Shown piece after piece: positions 50,137 through 58,762 of a stretch of 64,000 nucleotides of DNA (within the stretch, counting starts at the first letter, position 1; every line of letters begins with the position of its first letter). The position numbers were made by a program, and so were the translations under genes. Origin of the DNA: Streptomyces pyxinae. GTDB taxonomy: Bacteria; Actinomycetota; Actinomycetes; Streptomycetales; Streptomycetaceae. The notes under the pieces are model-generated. The model saw only the letters and a list, made by a program, of their open reading frames with translations. It was not told the DNA's origin and made no database searches. The stretch is from contig NZ_JANUGQ010000007.1 of the NCBI RefSeq assembly GCF_024756275.1, positions 1 through 64,000 on the forward strand, given 5' to 3'.

Positions 50137-51336
50137 TCAGCCGACGTCCAGGTCACCGGCCAGCCCGGCCAGCAGAGCCTCGCGCATCGCGGCGGCCGCG
50201 ACGGCGAGGGTCGCCCGGTGGGGGAGGTACGCGTCGGTGTGGCACGCCGGCCCCACCGGGCCGAGCCGGCCGCCGGGTTCACCGGAACCGACGAACCAGT
50301 ACACGGCCGGACTTCCAAATGCCTCGGCGAGGACACTGACGTCGTCCGATGCGAGGGCGGGCGGGACCGTCAGGTGACGCACCGGCAGCCGGCTCTCGTG
50401 CAACCTAACCAGACGGTCACGGATCCGCGGCGTGTTCTCCACCCGAGGAACCCGGCTGTCGTGGGTCAGCCGGACGTCCTCGCCGAAGGCGAGTCCGGCT
50501 GCGGCGGCCTCTGCCCGTACGACCGCCTTGATGCGGTCGAGAATCGGCTCCCGTACGCGTTCCGCGAAGGTGCGGATGTTCACCCTGGCGGAGACACTGG
50601 GGGCGCGCAGGCCCGGCGCGGACGGTGCCTCCAGCGCGGGCACGGACACCACCGCCTGCTCGAACGGGGGCACGTCACGGCCCACCACGGTGTGCAGGCG
50701 CTGGGTGAGATTCGCGGCGAACAGCACGAGGTCGGGGCCGGAATCGGGGGAGCCGGTGTGTCCGCCCGGAGCATGTGCCGTGACGGTGAGGGTGTCCGCG
50801 GCGGCGAGCGCCGTCCCGGGAGTGGAGGCGAGCACTCCGACCGGCGCCATGGCCGACACGTGTTGGCTGAGCAGGACATCAGGACGCGGGACGGCCTCGA
50901 CCAGGCCGTCTTCGACCATCCTGGCGGCACCGCTTCCCATTTCCTCCGCCGGTTGCAGGACGAGGACGATCCGTCCACCCGGCAGTGCCGGGCGGGCCGC
51001 CAGCTGTGCGGCCGCCCCCGCCAGCGCCGCCAGGTGCAGGTCATGCCCGCACGCGTGCATCACCCCCTCCACCTCGCTGGCGAAAGGGGCTTCGGTGCGC
51101 TCCTGGAGCGGCAGGGCGTCCAGCTCCGCGCGCGTCGCGACGACGGGCCCGGGGCCGCGGTCGAGCACCGCCACCAGGCCAGTGCCTCCGATCCCCCGGG
51201 TCACCGCGAAGCCCTCCCGGCTGAGCACATCGGCGAGGATCCCGGCCGTGCGGTGCTCCTGGAATCCGAGTTCGGGAGTGCGGTGCAGGGATTCGTAGAG
51301 GGCCGGGGCCCAGTGGGGCAACCGCAGGTCCGTCAT
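50137..51336 (-). CDS. M20-family metal-dependent amidohydrolase
   Basis: A 399-residue M20D-type amidohydrolase/peptidase. The dinuclear metal site is visible in MHACGHDLH, in QPAEEMGSGAARM (Glu general base) and in the late CHTDAYLPH; LLSQHVSAMAP supplies another His. The dimerisation domain sits in the middle (AHAPGGHTGSPDSGPDLV). Members cleave amino acid amides, N-acyl amino acids or short peptides. Here the ATG overlaps the TetR stop (ATGA) at the end of a RiPP operon, so it may trim the C-terminus or another amide of the peptide product or inactivate it. No signal peptide is present, so it is cytoplasmic. Confidence 0.87.
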   Translation of the reverse strand: MTDLRLPHWAPALYESLHRTPELGFQEHRTAGILADVLSREGFAVTRGIGGTGLVAVLDRGPGPVVATRAELDALPLQERTEAPFASEVEGVMHACGHDLHLAALAGAAAQLAARPALPGGRIVLVLQPAEEMGSGAARMVEDGLVEAVPRPDVLLSQHVSAMAPVGVLASTPGTALAAADTLTVTAHAPGGHTGSPDSGPDLVLFAANLTQRLHTVVGRDVPPFEQAVVSVPALEAPSAPGLRAPSVSARVNIRTFAERVREPILDRIKAVVRAEAAAAGLAFGEDVRLTHDSRVPRVENTPRIRDRLVRLHESRLPVRHLTVPPALASDDVSVLAEAFGSPAVYWFVGSGEPGGRLGPVGPACHTDAYLPHRATLAVAAAAMREALLAGLAGDLDVG

Positions 51337-52136
51337 CGCTCGCCCGCCATGCGCGCCTCGGCCAGCCGCATCGGGGTCCCGGACCGCAGCGGGCGGAGCG
51401 CCAGCAGTTCCGCAACCATCCGGTCGTGGTTCTCCGGTGCCGGCGGCTCGACGGGTTCGAACGCCCGGCGCAGCACTGTCGCCAGCAGGCGGGAGGTCGC
51501 CTTGCACTCCTTCGGATCCTCTGCGGCGCCCGGTCGCGCGACGAAGCCGTTGACGACGGCTTCGATGGACAGTCGGCCCTCTTCGGAGCAGATCGCCTCC
51601 CGGATCAGGCCGTTCACGCGCAGCAACTCCAAGTACTCCTGACGCACCAGGACGGACGCGAGCGATATCCCGAGGGCGTCCGGACTCACCGGTGGAGCCA
51701 CGTGAGTGCCCAGGACGCGAGTGTCGCGGGTGTTGTAGGCCCGCAGTACCGGATTGGCCATGACCTGCTGGTACAGCACGCAGCCGGCCGCGTGCAGGCT
51801 GGCGAGCCTGCGGTCGCGCGGCAGGTGCGTGATGAACCGGTCGTGGACCCGGTCGAATTCCCGCACCAGCACATCGTCGATGATGTCTTCCTTGCTGTTC
51901 CAGTGCCGGTACACCGTCCCCTTGCCGATCCCCGCGTTCGCGGCGACGTCCTGGACGCTGACCTTCGGGTACCCGATCCGCAACACGAGATCGACCATGG
52001 CGTCGAGGACCCGGGCGGAACGGCCGGAGGAGTCGCTGACCGCCTGCCCGGGGCGGAACGGACCGGTCGTCGTGTCGCCGAGCGGCCGGACCGTGCTCTG
52101 GCGGATGGCCATCGACATCGTCTGTTCCCCCAACAT
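51333..52136 (-). CDS. TetR-family regulator in the RiPP operon
   Basis: A 267-residue TetR-type regulator. A 40-residue N-terminal extension precedes the helix-turn-helix RVLDAMVDLVLRIGYPKVSVQDVAANAGIGKGTVYRHWNSKEDIIDDVLVREFD. The large C-terminal domain has no recognised ligand motif. Its stop overlaps the M20 start by 4 bases. It follows the tandem nitroreductase gene after 57 bases, so it can be read from the main operon or its own promoter. It probably controls export, immunity or the operon itself. Codons in this area are less uniformly G/C-ending than in 12-49 kb. Confidence 0.87.
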   Translation of the reverse strand: MLGEQTMSMAIRQSTVRPLGDTTTGPFRPGQAVSDSSGRSARVLDAMVDLVLRIGYPKVSVQDVAANAGIGKGTVYRHWNSKEDIIDDVLVREFDRVHDRFITHLPRDRRLASLHAAGCVLYQQVMANPVLRAYNTRDTRVLGTHVAPPVSPDALGISLASVLVRQEYLELLRVNGLIREAICSEEGRLSIEAVVNGFVARPGAAEDPKECKATSRLLATVLRRAFEPVEPPAPENHDRMVAELLALRPLRSGTPMRLAEARMAGER

Positions 52137-52193
52137 CGTTCACTCCCCGTGGATGTCGTGCGTTTGGCGTCGTCGCGTGCGGCCTGTCCCGGC

Positions 52194-54086
52194 CTATCCG
52201 AGATCGACACTGATCGTGCCGTCGGGCCCCGGACACCCGACGATCAGTTGGAACAGCGGGGCGATCCGCGCGTCCTCGGTCACTGCGGCGACCACGTCGC
52301 CCCGCAGGCTGTTGTGGATGCGCCCCGCGGCCCCCGCCGCCGCGGCTCCGAGCAGCACCCGGTGCGCGATCCGCGCGGCGGCGGCGGTGGCCGTGTGCAG
52401 CCGCCGCAGGTCGGCGGTGGCCTCGCTGACCGGCGCCGCGACGATCACGGTCGCCGAGGCGGCGGCGTAGTCCGGTGCCAGCCACCCCATCGCGTCCTGG
52501 CCGCGCTGGAGCTGCCTGGTGGGTGCCGAACCCGCTCGGACCAGCGCGAGGCCCTGCCCGCCGACCCGATAGCACCCCGGTTCCCAGCGGTCGCCCGCGT
52601 CGTCGAGGCATGGACGATGGACGACCAGATACGACCTGAGGGTGTCGTCCGAGAACGCGGCCAGCTCGGCGGGCAGCGAGCCGAGTCGGCCGACCCTGTC
52701 CGCGCCCAGGGCGTTGAACACCCGGTGTCCGGAGTGCCGGCGCCGCACCAGCTCCAGGTGCCGGTCGAGCGCCGACGGGTCGACGGCGTGCCGCGGCGGA
52801 TCGAGTATGACCCGCCCGACCAGCCGCTCGTCCGCTTCTAGATCGAGGAGTTCGCCCCAGGGCCCGCTGCGGCCCCGCGCGCCGAGCTCGACCACCTCGT
52901 CGACGCCGCTGCCCGCGATCCGGGCCGCGTCACCGATCGCCGCCAGGGCCAGCCCCGCCTCCTGGAGGCACAGCCGGGTCGCGTACCGGTGGTAGCGATA
53001 GGAGACCTTGGTCTCACGCGCCGTCAGTACCAGGGTGTACGGCGAACCCGGGCTCGCCGAGCCCGATCCCTCGGACGCGGGACGGGACACTGGGAGCAGC
53101 CGCAGCTCCCCCGGCTCGACGTACCAGGCACCGGTGTCCGTCACGAGGTAGAGCTCGATCGGGTAGAACGCCCGCGCCGAGGCGATCCCGCGGTGCGCCC
53201 AGCCGCCGGAGTGCGCGAGGGCTCCCGACTCCCAGCGCAGCGGGACGTGCACGCACCGCAGCACGGCGCGCAGCCATGCGGGTAGGTGCGGCCCCGTACG
53301 GGTCCCGAGTGGACGGATCGCCGCAGGAGGTTCGCAGGAGAGTTCGCCGGTCGGCAGCAGCGCGGACGGGTCGAGCAGGAGCGCCCGCAGGTGCGCCGGC
53401 GTCGGCCACTGATCCAGCAGCGGCGCGTCGGGGCTCGTCCGGGGGCCACTGCGGGCGAGGCCGGGCACGGCCCGAACGGCCGGCAGCGACCGGGTGGGGC
53501 GGCCGAGGAAACGGCCCACGGCCTCCGCCGCGACCGCCGCGGCGACCACGGCCCGCTCAACCGTGCCCACCGGCTCCACCAGCCATCCGTCGTCGGGCGG
53601 TATCGCCACCTCGGTCTCGCCGATCCGGACCAGGACGCCCGGAGCCGTGGACAGCTCCGACCGCACCGACAACTGACGAAGCCCCATGTCCAGCGCCGGC
53701 AGCCAGCCGGCCGGCGCGCGCACAGCCGCCTCGGCGGCGAGCAGTGCCGAGCAGCGCGTATAGGGCGCGTCGTCGACGAGGTCCGCGACGGCGAGCAACT
53801 CGTCGGGAAGGCCCTCTGGTCGCGGCCGGTCCTCACGTCGCAGCGCACCGCGCCGCTCCAGGTAGTCCAGACATCGGCCGATCGCGAGGCGCCGGGGCTC
53901 CGGCACCCTGGTCAGCAGAGCGGACTCCGCGGTCCGGCCGTCCAGCAGCGGGGCGAGGCGGTGCATCAGCGGATGCAGTCCGGCCGGACCCCGGTAATGG
54001 CCCGTGCGGGTGGTCAGCAGCGTGCTCTCCCGGGCCGCGATCGCGTGCACACCGGCGAGCAGCCTCGGGAACGGATCAGGTGGCAC
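52194..54086 (-). CDS. Protein with two SagB/nitroreductase-like halves
   Basis: A 630-residue protein. An N-terminal helical, winged-helix-like region (LLTTRTGHYRGPAGLHPLMHRLAPLLDGRTAESALL) leads to a first nitroreductase-like domain: ARAFYPIELYLVTDTGAWYVEPGELRLLP, then RYHRYATRLCLQEAGLALAAIGDAARIAGSG. A second, similar half follows (RHSGHRVFNALGADR, LRSYLVVHRPCLDD, PGCYRVGGQGLALVRAGS, GQDAMGWLAPDYAAASATVIVAAP, AHRVLLGAAAAGAAGRIHNSLRGD). SagB-type enzymes use FMN to oxidise azolines to azoles, and a separate SagB is encoded at 58759. This one may therefore act elsewhere, for instance on the C-terminal residue or as an inactive partner. Start set at the GTG at 54086, overlapping the P450 stop by 11 bases; a TTG at 54107 is also open. 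Confidence 0.8.
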   Translation of the reverse strand: MPPDPFPRLLAGVHAIAARESTLLTTRTGHYRGPAGLHPLMHRLAPLLDGRTAESALLTRVPEPRRLAIGRCLDYLERRGALRREDRPRPEGLPDELLAVADLVDDAPYTRCSALLAAEAAVRAPAGWLPALDMGLRQLSVRSELSTAPGVLVRIGETEVAIPPDDGWLVEPVGTVERAVVAAAVAAEAVGRFLGRPTRSLPAVRAVPGLARSGPRTSPDAPLLDQWPTPAHLRALLLDPSALLPTGELSCEPPAAIRPLGTRTGPHLPAWLRAVLRCVHVPLRWESGALAHSGGWAHRGIASARAFYPIELYLVTDTGAWYVEPGELRLLPVSRPASEGSGSASPGSPYTLVLTARETKVSYRYHRYATRLCLQEAGLALAAIGDAARIAGSGVDEVVELGARGRSGPWGELLDLEADERLVGRVILDPPRHAVDPSALDRHLELVRRRHSGHRVFNALGADRVGRLGSLPAELAAFSDDTLRSYLVVHRPCLDDAGDRWEPGCYRVGGQGLALVRAGSAPTRQLQRGQDAMGWLAPDYAAASATVIVAAPVSEATADLRRLHTATAAAARIAHRVLLGAAAAGAAGRIHNSLRGDVVAAVTEDARIAPLFQLIVGCPGPDGTISVDLG

Positions 54087-55227
54087 GGGACCGCCCCTGA
54101 AGCTCAAGCCGCCGGATGGCGAGGGTGGGCAGCGGGTGGAACTCCACCGGGGCGAGCACGGCCAGCCGGGCGAACCGGCGGATGACCGCGCGAACGGCGG
54201 CGGTCGCTTCGAACTGCGCCAGCGGACCGCCGAGGCAGTAGTGCACGCCGTGACCGAAGGACAGATGGCGGCGGGCCGGCCGATCGAGGAGGAACGGTTC
54301 CGGGTCCGGGTTCAGCTCCGGGTCGTGGTTCGCGGACAGGATCCACGCGGAGACCGGTGCCCCGGCCGGCACGGTGGTACCGGACAGCGTGACGTCCTCG
54401 GCCGCGATCCGGGTCACCTGGGCGAAGGCGGGCCGCACCCGCAACGCCTCCAGCACCAGATCATCGACCCTGTCGTGTTCGCGGACCCGGGCATCCGCCA
54501 CCGGCTGGACGCACAGCTGGTGGACCGCCGCCGCGATCAACGAGGTGGTGGTGACGTGCCCAGCCAGCAGGATCAGGCCGGTGAGCGAGGCGATCTCGTC
54601 GATCGTCGCCGGCGCGCCGTCCACCTCGGCGGTCGCCAGGCGTGACATCAGGTCCCGTCCCGGCCGCGCCCGCTTCAGCCGCGCCACCTCGGCCAGGTAC
54701 CGGTGCATCGCGTCCATCTGCCCGGCGTCACCGCGGCTGAACCCGATGGACCAGGTACGGAAGTGATCGATCTGGTCCTCGGGCAACCCCAGATACCGGC
54801 AGATGACCCGGATCGGCAACGGATAGGCCAGGTCGTGGACGAGGTCGAACCGGTCCCCGGCCAGGCTGCCGACGAGTTCCTCGGCGATCTCGTCGATCGC
54901 TGGCACGAGTCCGCTGACTGAGGCGGGCGTAAATGCCTGGTTGACGATCCGCCGCATCCGGGTGTGGTCCGGCGGGTCCATCATGGTCAGGTTGCCGCGC
55001 CCGAGCTGCGCGGTGGGCGGCATCATCCGGGTCCGGTCCGAGGAGAAGAGCGCACTGTCCGCCAGCACGGTGCGCACGTCCTCGGCCCGGAACACATGGC
55101 GACTGCCGCCGAGTTCGAGGACCGGCGTGTGGTGCCGCGCGTCGGCGAGCCAGCGCACGAGCCTGGTCCACCCCGCGCCGTCGAGTTCGGTGAGGACCGG
55201 GAACCCGGCCGTCGTCCCGGCCCTCAC
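54076..55227 (-). CDS. Cytochrome P450
   Basis: A 383-residue bacterial P450. The I-helix oxygen-binding segment is LAGHVTTTSLIAAAVH, the ExxR motif is EALRVRP, and the haem-binding loop is FGHGVHYCLGGPLAQFE with Cys at about residue 331. MDPPDHTRMRRIVNQAFTP is the usual C-helix region. It requires ferredoxin and reductase from elsewhere. Its GTG start overlaps the YcaO stop by 4 bases (GTGA), which ties it to the RiPP operon. P450s in thiopeptide clusters hydroxylate or epoxidise side chains or modify the C-terminus; which applies here is open. Confidence 0.92.
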   Translation of the reverse strand: MRAGTTAGFPVLTELDGAGWTRLVRWLADARHHTPVLELGGSRHVFRAEDVRTVLADSALFSSDRTRMMPPTAQLGRGNLTMMDPPDHTRMRRIVNQAFTPASVSGLVPAIDEIAEELVGSLAGDRFDLVHDLAYPLPIRVICRYLGLPEDQIDHFRTWSIGFSRGDAGQMDAMHRYLAEVARLKRARPGRDLMSRLATAEVDGAPATIDEIASLTGLILLAGHVTTTSLIAAAVHQLCVQPVADARVREHDRVDDLVLEALRVRPAFAQVTRIAAEDVTLSGTTVPAGAPVSAWILSANHDPELNPDPEPFLLDRPARRHLSFGHGVHYCLGGPLAQFEATAAVRAVIRRFARLAVLAPVEFHPLPTLAIRRLELQGRSRAT

Positions 55228-57116
55228 GGGAACGGGTGAGGGTCGGGGTTCAGCTGGGCCCGGGTCAGGTCCGCGCCGAGCCGGCCGAGCCGCCGCGGCA
55301 GGCTCAGCAGCCGGGGCAGCCCGTCGACCCGCCGGTTGCGGTAGCCGAAGGTCATCGGTACCGCGCCGGGAACCAGGACCTTGACGCAGCTGAATCCGCT
55401 AGCCCGGTGCTCGGGTGCGGTCTGGTCGACCACCAGCACCTCGCCGATCCGCTCCACCGCGGCCCGCAGGTCCACCGTGAGGTCGTCGCGATCCGGCCGC
55501 AGCCGGTCCGGCCCGCCGACCTCGTCGATGGCTATGGTGGGCCCACCGAACAGGAAGTCGAGCCGGTGCGCGGCCTCGGGGTGCGCGTAGAGCGCCGAAT
55601 GGTCCGGCATGGTGACGACCTGGTAGGGATCGCGCACCATCCCGGCGGCCCGCTCCTCCTCGTTCGGGTAGCGCCGGATCACGTCGCTGAGGATCGGCCC
55701 CAGCTCGTTCAGCGCGTTCAGCAGCGCCCGCTCCGGGTTCAGGCCGGCTCCCGCGGTGCACAGCAGGGCGGGACCCCTCTGGTCCGGGTGAGCCGCCATC
55801 ACCCAGACGGCCGGGATCCCGTAGTCCGTGGTGATGTCGAAGGCGTGGACGCGGTAACCGGTGCTCGACCTGATCGCGCCCGCCTGGAGCGGCACGGCCG
55901 GGTCATGGCACGAGTCCAGGTCGATGGCCGGCGGGGTGGTCCGGGTGTACCAGGTGCACAGGAAGGCGTCCCGCTCGACCGTCTCCATGACTCCGTGCAA
56001 CGTGGCCTCTTCCCAGGAGGAGCCGAGGGCACAGCCGTTGGACACCTCGTAGTAGGAGACCGGATCGTCGCCGCGCAGCCGGTGGCAGTAGTAGTACGCC
56101 AGGGCCTCCGGCACCAGGCGTGCGCTCCCGGAGGCGAACGAGTACGCCCACACCCACCACACCGGCCGGTCCGGATCGAACCTGCGGTAGCGGAAGGTCG
56201 GGTCGTCGTAGCTCTCGTCCGGGTGGTGGCCGAACACGTCAGGGTGCACGGCGTACGGTGCGAGCTCGTGCCACGTGCCGCGCACGGAGCTCCGCAGCCC
56301 CCCGGGGGCCACACCGCCGTAGCGCTCCAGCGCCTCAAGGATCGCGGTCAGCTCGCTGGTCCGGTAGTCGCGGCTGCGGCCGTACCCGGGCTCGGCCAGG
56401 CTGTCGAACCGCAGCGGCATCGACGCGCCGGCCATCACGAGCCCGCCCTCCGCGCCGCGGTTGGTGTGCCGGATCAGGCCGCTGAACGGGTCCACGTAAA
56501 GCTCGCGGACGGTCTCGAACTCGGCCATCACGTCCCGGGTCCGCGACCCGAACGGCGTGATCTTGGGGGCGGGCCGCAGGACGCGCTGCGCCAGCTCCGC
56601 CGTGTCCTCCGGCAGCACTCCGCAGTGCGGGCAGAAGGGGTCGGGCAGAAAATGGTGGCGGGTGGTGGCCAGGGTTGCCAGATCGACCACTGTCACCAGG
56701 CGCCGGCCGTCCGGGGCGGCCAACTCGTCCGCCACCAGCGCGGCGGCCGCTTCGGCCACCACCTGAGCGGCGAGCTCGTCGAGCAGCCGCGGCACATCCT
56801 GCGCGAGCCGGATGGCGTGCTGCTCGCGCAGGGGGGCGAGCCACGTCTTGCCCGCGTCGACGCGTTGCCGCCGCAGGTCGAGGCAGTGCGGGCAGCCCGG
56901 CAGGCCCGGGCGGGTGAACGGCCCCACGACCACCTGATCGACCTCGGTGTGCACGCTCAGCCACGGGCGGTCGCCCGGACCGTCCGCCGGGAGCTGCCAG
57001 CTGTCGCTCGCCCATATCGCGACATCGAGATCCGCGAGTGCGCCGGAGAGGCTGCGGGACAGCACTCCGGGCTGTACCGCAGCATCGTCGGCGGTGTTCG
57101 TCAGCATCTCCGTCAT
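55224..57116 (-). CDS. YcaO cyclodehydratase fused to an E1-like N-terminal domain
   Basis: A 630-residue azoline-forming enzyme. The N-terminal 200 residues carry the two Cys pairs CPHCLDLRRQR and FCPHCGVLP of the E1-like partner domain. From about residue 215 the YcaO domain follows (SGLIRHTNRGAEGGLVMAG, YRTSELTAILEALERYGG, NGCALGSSWEEATLHGVMETVERDAFLCTWYTR with the ATP/Mg-binding Glu residues, LLNALNELGPIL), ending in the typical Pro-rich PDPHPFP terminus. The enzyme phosphorylates amide oxygens of Cys/Ser/Thr in the precursor and makes thiazolines or oxazolines. Its ATG shares one base with the stop of the partner gene (TGATG). Together with the split LanB genes it defines a thiopeptide-type pathway. 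Confidence 0.93.
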   Translation of the reverse strand: MTEMLTNTADDAAVQPGVLSRSLSGALADLDVAIWASDSWQLPADGPGDRPWLSVHTEVDQVVVGPFTRPGLPGCPHCLDLRRQRVDAGKTWLAPLREQHAIRLAQDVPRLLDELAAQVVAEAAAALVADELAAPDGRRLVTVVDLATLATTRHHFLPDPFCPHCGVLPEDTAELAQRVLRPAPKITPFGSRTRDVMAEFETVRELYVDPFSGLIRHTNRGAEGGLVMAGASMPLRFDSLAEPGYGRSRDYRTSELTAILEALERYGGVAPGGLRSSVRGTWHELAPYAVHPDVFGHHPDESYDDPTFRYRRFDPDRPVWWVWAYSFASGSARLVPEALAYYYCHRLRGDDPVSYYEVSNGCALGSSWEEATLHGVMETVERDAFLCTWYTRTTPPAIDLDSCHDPAVPLQAGAIRSSTGYRVHAFDITTDYGIPAVWVMAAHPDQRGPALLCTAGAGLNPERALLNALNELGPILSDVIRRYPNEEERAAGMVRDPYQVVTMPDHSALYAHPEAAHRLDFLFGGPTIAIDEVGGPDRLRPDRDDLTVDLRAAVERIGEVLVVDQTAPEHRASGFSCVKVLVPGAVPMTFGYRNRRVDGLPRLLSLPRRLGRLGADLTRAQLNPDPHPFP

Positions 57117-58762
57117 CAGTCCGCTACCACCTTCACTGCCGAGATTCCGAGCCGGGCGATGCCGGGGTCGTGGTCGAGCTCGACCACGACCGCGTCGGGA
57201 GCGCGCAGCGCCACCGCGTGGCGCAGGTCCATGAGCGTGATCGGCGGCACGCCGGGCAGGGCGACCGCCCGACCGGGCGGCGGCAGCGTCTGTCCCAGGG
57301 TTCGCGATGCGAGGTCCACGCGGCCGTGCATCAGCACTTGGCCGGTGAGCACGGCCTGCTCCATCGCGCGGACCGCCGCAGCGGCGTGGCTGGTGCCCCG
57401 GCCGTACACGGTGCCGTGGCGGGTGGTCGCCACCGCGGTCGGGACCGCCTCCTCCGGCAGCAGACCGAGCCAGGCCGCACGGTCGCTTACCAGCAGTTGA
57501 TCCAGTGCTTCGCGCACCTCGGCGGGCAGCTCCTCGCCGCCTTCCACGCGTACGACCGGGCCGGGTGTGTCCACCGCCCATGCCTCAAGGAGGTCGAGCA
57601 GTGCCGCGGTGAGTGCCTCCTCCCGTCCCTCGGCCGCAGCGGTGCCGGGCGATGGCCCGGTACCGGTGCCGCAGCGCCGTGCCCGGTCAACCGACGCCAG
57701 CACCGGGCCGTCGTCCGCGAGGCGGCGAGCGGGCAGGAAATGGCCCGCCGGGTCGTCGGCGATCCTGTCCGCCGCGGCGCGCAGCGCGGACAGGTCGTCG
57801 GTGATGTCGGTGAGGGCGGGCCGCCCGGCCGCGTCGACCACGGCACGTGGATCGAGGGTCGATTCGAGGTGCAACGCGAGGGCTGCGAGCACGGCCTGCC
57901 GCCGGGCCTGCCCGTAGTCGGACCCGTCCGCGACGATCTCCGCGTCCAGCGGGCGGATCGAGGCCCGGCCCGCGACCCGGGCCCGAGCGAGGTGCCGGGG
58001 TACCTGGGGCAGGTCGTCCTCACCGATCTCGCGCACGACGCCGTGGACCGGGTCGATCGCCGCCATCACCCGCTCGTCGAACGGCTCGGCCACCGGGCCT
58101 GCCGACGCGGGCCGCCAGGGGTGCGGCAGTGCCCGCCAGGACGTCGTCTCCTCCCGAGTGACCGTCGGGCCGCTCCAGACCTCCGCGGTCCCGAGTGCCG
58201 CCCGCCGAACCAGCTGGGCCGCGGCGGTCCGCACCGCCGTGGGGTGGGGCCGTCCCTCGGCCAGGTCGCCGCAGCGCAAGGCGGCCACGACCTCGTCGAG
58301 TTGTTCGGCGTCCATCGGCCCGACGACCACCGCGGCGCCCTCGGCGAAGAGTACGACGCCCGCGCGACCCGTCCCCGCCGCGGCGCGGACGCCTTCGAAC
58401 CAGTCACCGCGCAGGGGGCCGGCTCCCAGGACGACGGCGGGCAGCGACAACCCGCTGCGCTCGACCGCGTGCTCCAGTCCGGCACTCTCGCCCGCGAACC
58501 TCACTTCGCCGGGCGCGCCCGGGCGCCGCAGGATTCCGACGGACATCATCGCGTCCCGTACCCGGCGCGCCTGCGCCGCACGCGCGCCGCCGAGTTCATC
58601 GGCCGCCTGCTCCACCTCCCGGCCCTGGTCGATCCACGAGGACACCAGGCGGATCCAGCCGGACACGCCGGTCGACAGTTCCAGCGGCCCGGATTCGGAC
58701 AGCCCGTAGGTCTTGCCCTCGAAGTCGATCGTGTAGGCGTTCAGCCGCCGGAGAGCGCTCAT
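57116..58762 (-). CDS. RRE-containing cyclodehydratase partner (TbtF-like)
   Basis: A 548-residue protein between the YcaO and SagB genes. Residues 1-80 (YTIDFEGKTYGLSESGPLELSTGVSGWIRLVSSWIDQGREVEQAADELGG and RRVRDAMMSVGILRR) read as strands followed by a winged helix, the arrangement of a RiPP recognition element that grips the leader peptide. The rest has no clear catalytic motif; the last 250 residues resemble a degenerate YcaO-like half (GTVYGRGTSHAAAAVRAMEQAVLTGQVLMHGRVD and the closing DAVVVELDHDPGIARLGISAVKVV). By position and length it matches the TbtF group of thiopeptide pathways, which delivers the precursor to YcaO. Start and stop overlap both neighbours (ATGA, TGATG). Confidence 0.72.
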   Translation of the reverse strand: MSALRRLNAYTIDFEGKTYGLSESGPLELSTGVSGWIRLVSSWIDQGREVEQAADELGGARAAQARRVRDAMMSVGILRRPGAPGEVRFAGESAGLEHAVERSGLSLPAVVLGAGPLRGDWFEGVRAAAGTGRAGVVLFAEGAAVVVGPMDAEQLDEVVAALRCGDLAEGRPHPTAVRTAAAQLVRRAALGTAEVWSGPTVTREETTSWRALPHPWRPASAGPVAEPFDERVMAAIDPVHGVVREIGEDDLPQVPRHLARARVAGRASIRPLDAEIVADGSDYGQARRQAVLAALALHLESTLDPRAVVDAAGRPALTDITDDLSALRAAADRIADDPAGHFLPARRLADDGPVLASVDRARRCGTGTGPSPGTAAAEGREEALTAALLDLLEAWAVDTPGPVVRVEGGEELPAEVREALDQLLVSDRAAWLGLLPEEAVPTAVATTRHGTVYGRGTSHAAAAVRAMEQAVLTGQVLMHGRVDLASRTLGQTLPPPGRAVALPGVPPITLMDLRHAVALRAPDAVVVELDHDPGIARLGISAVKVVAD

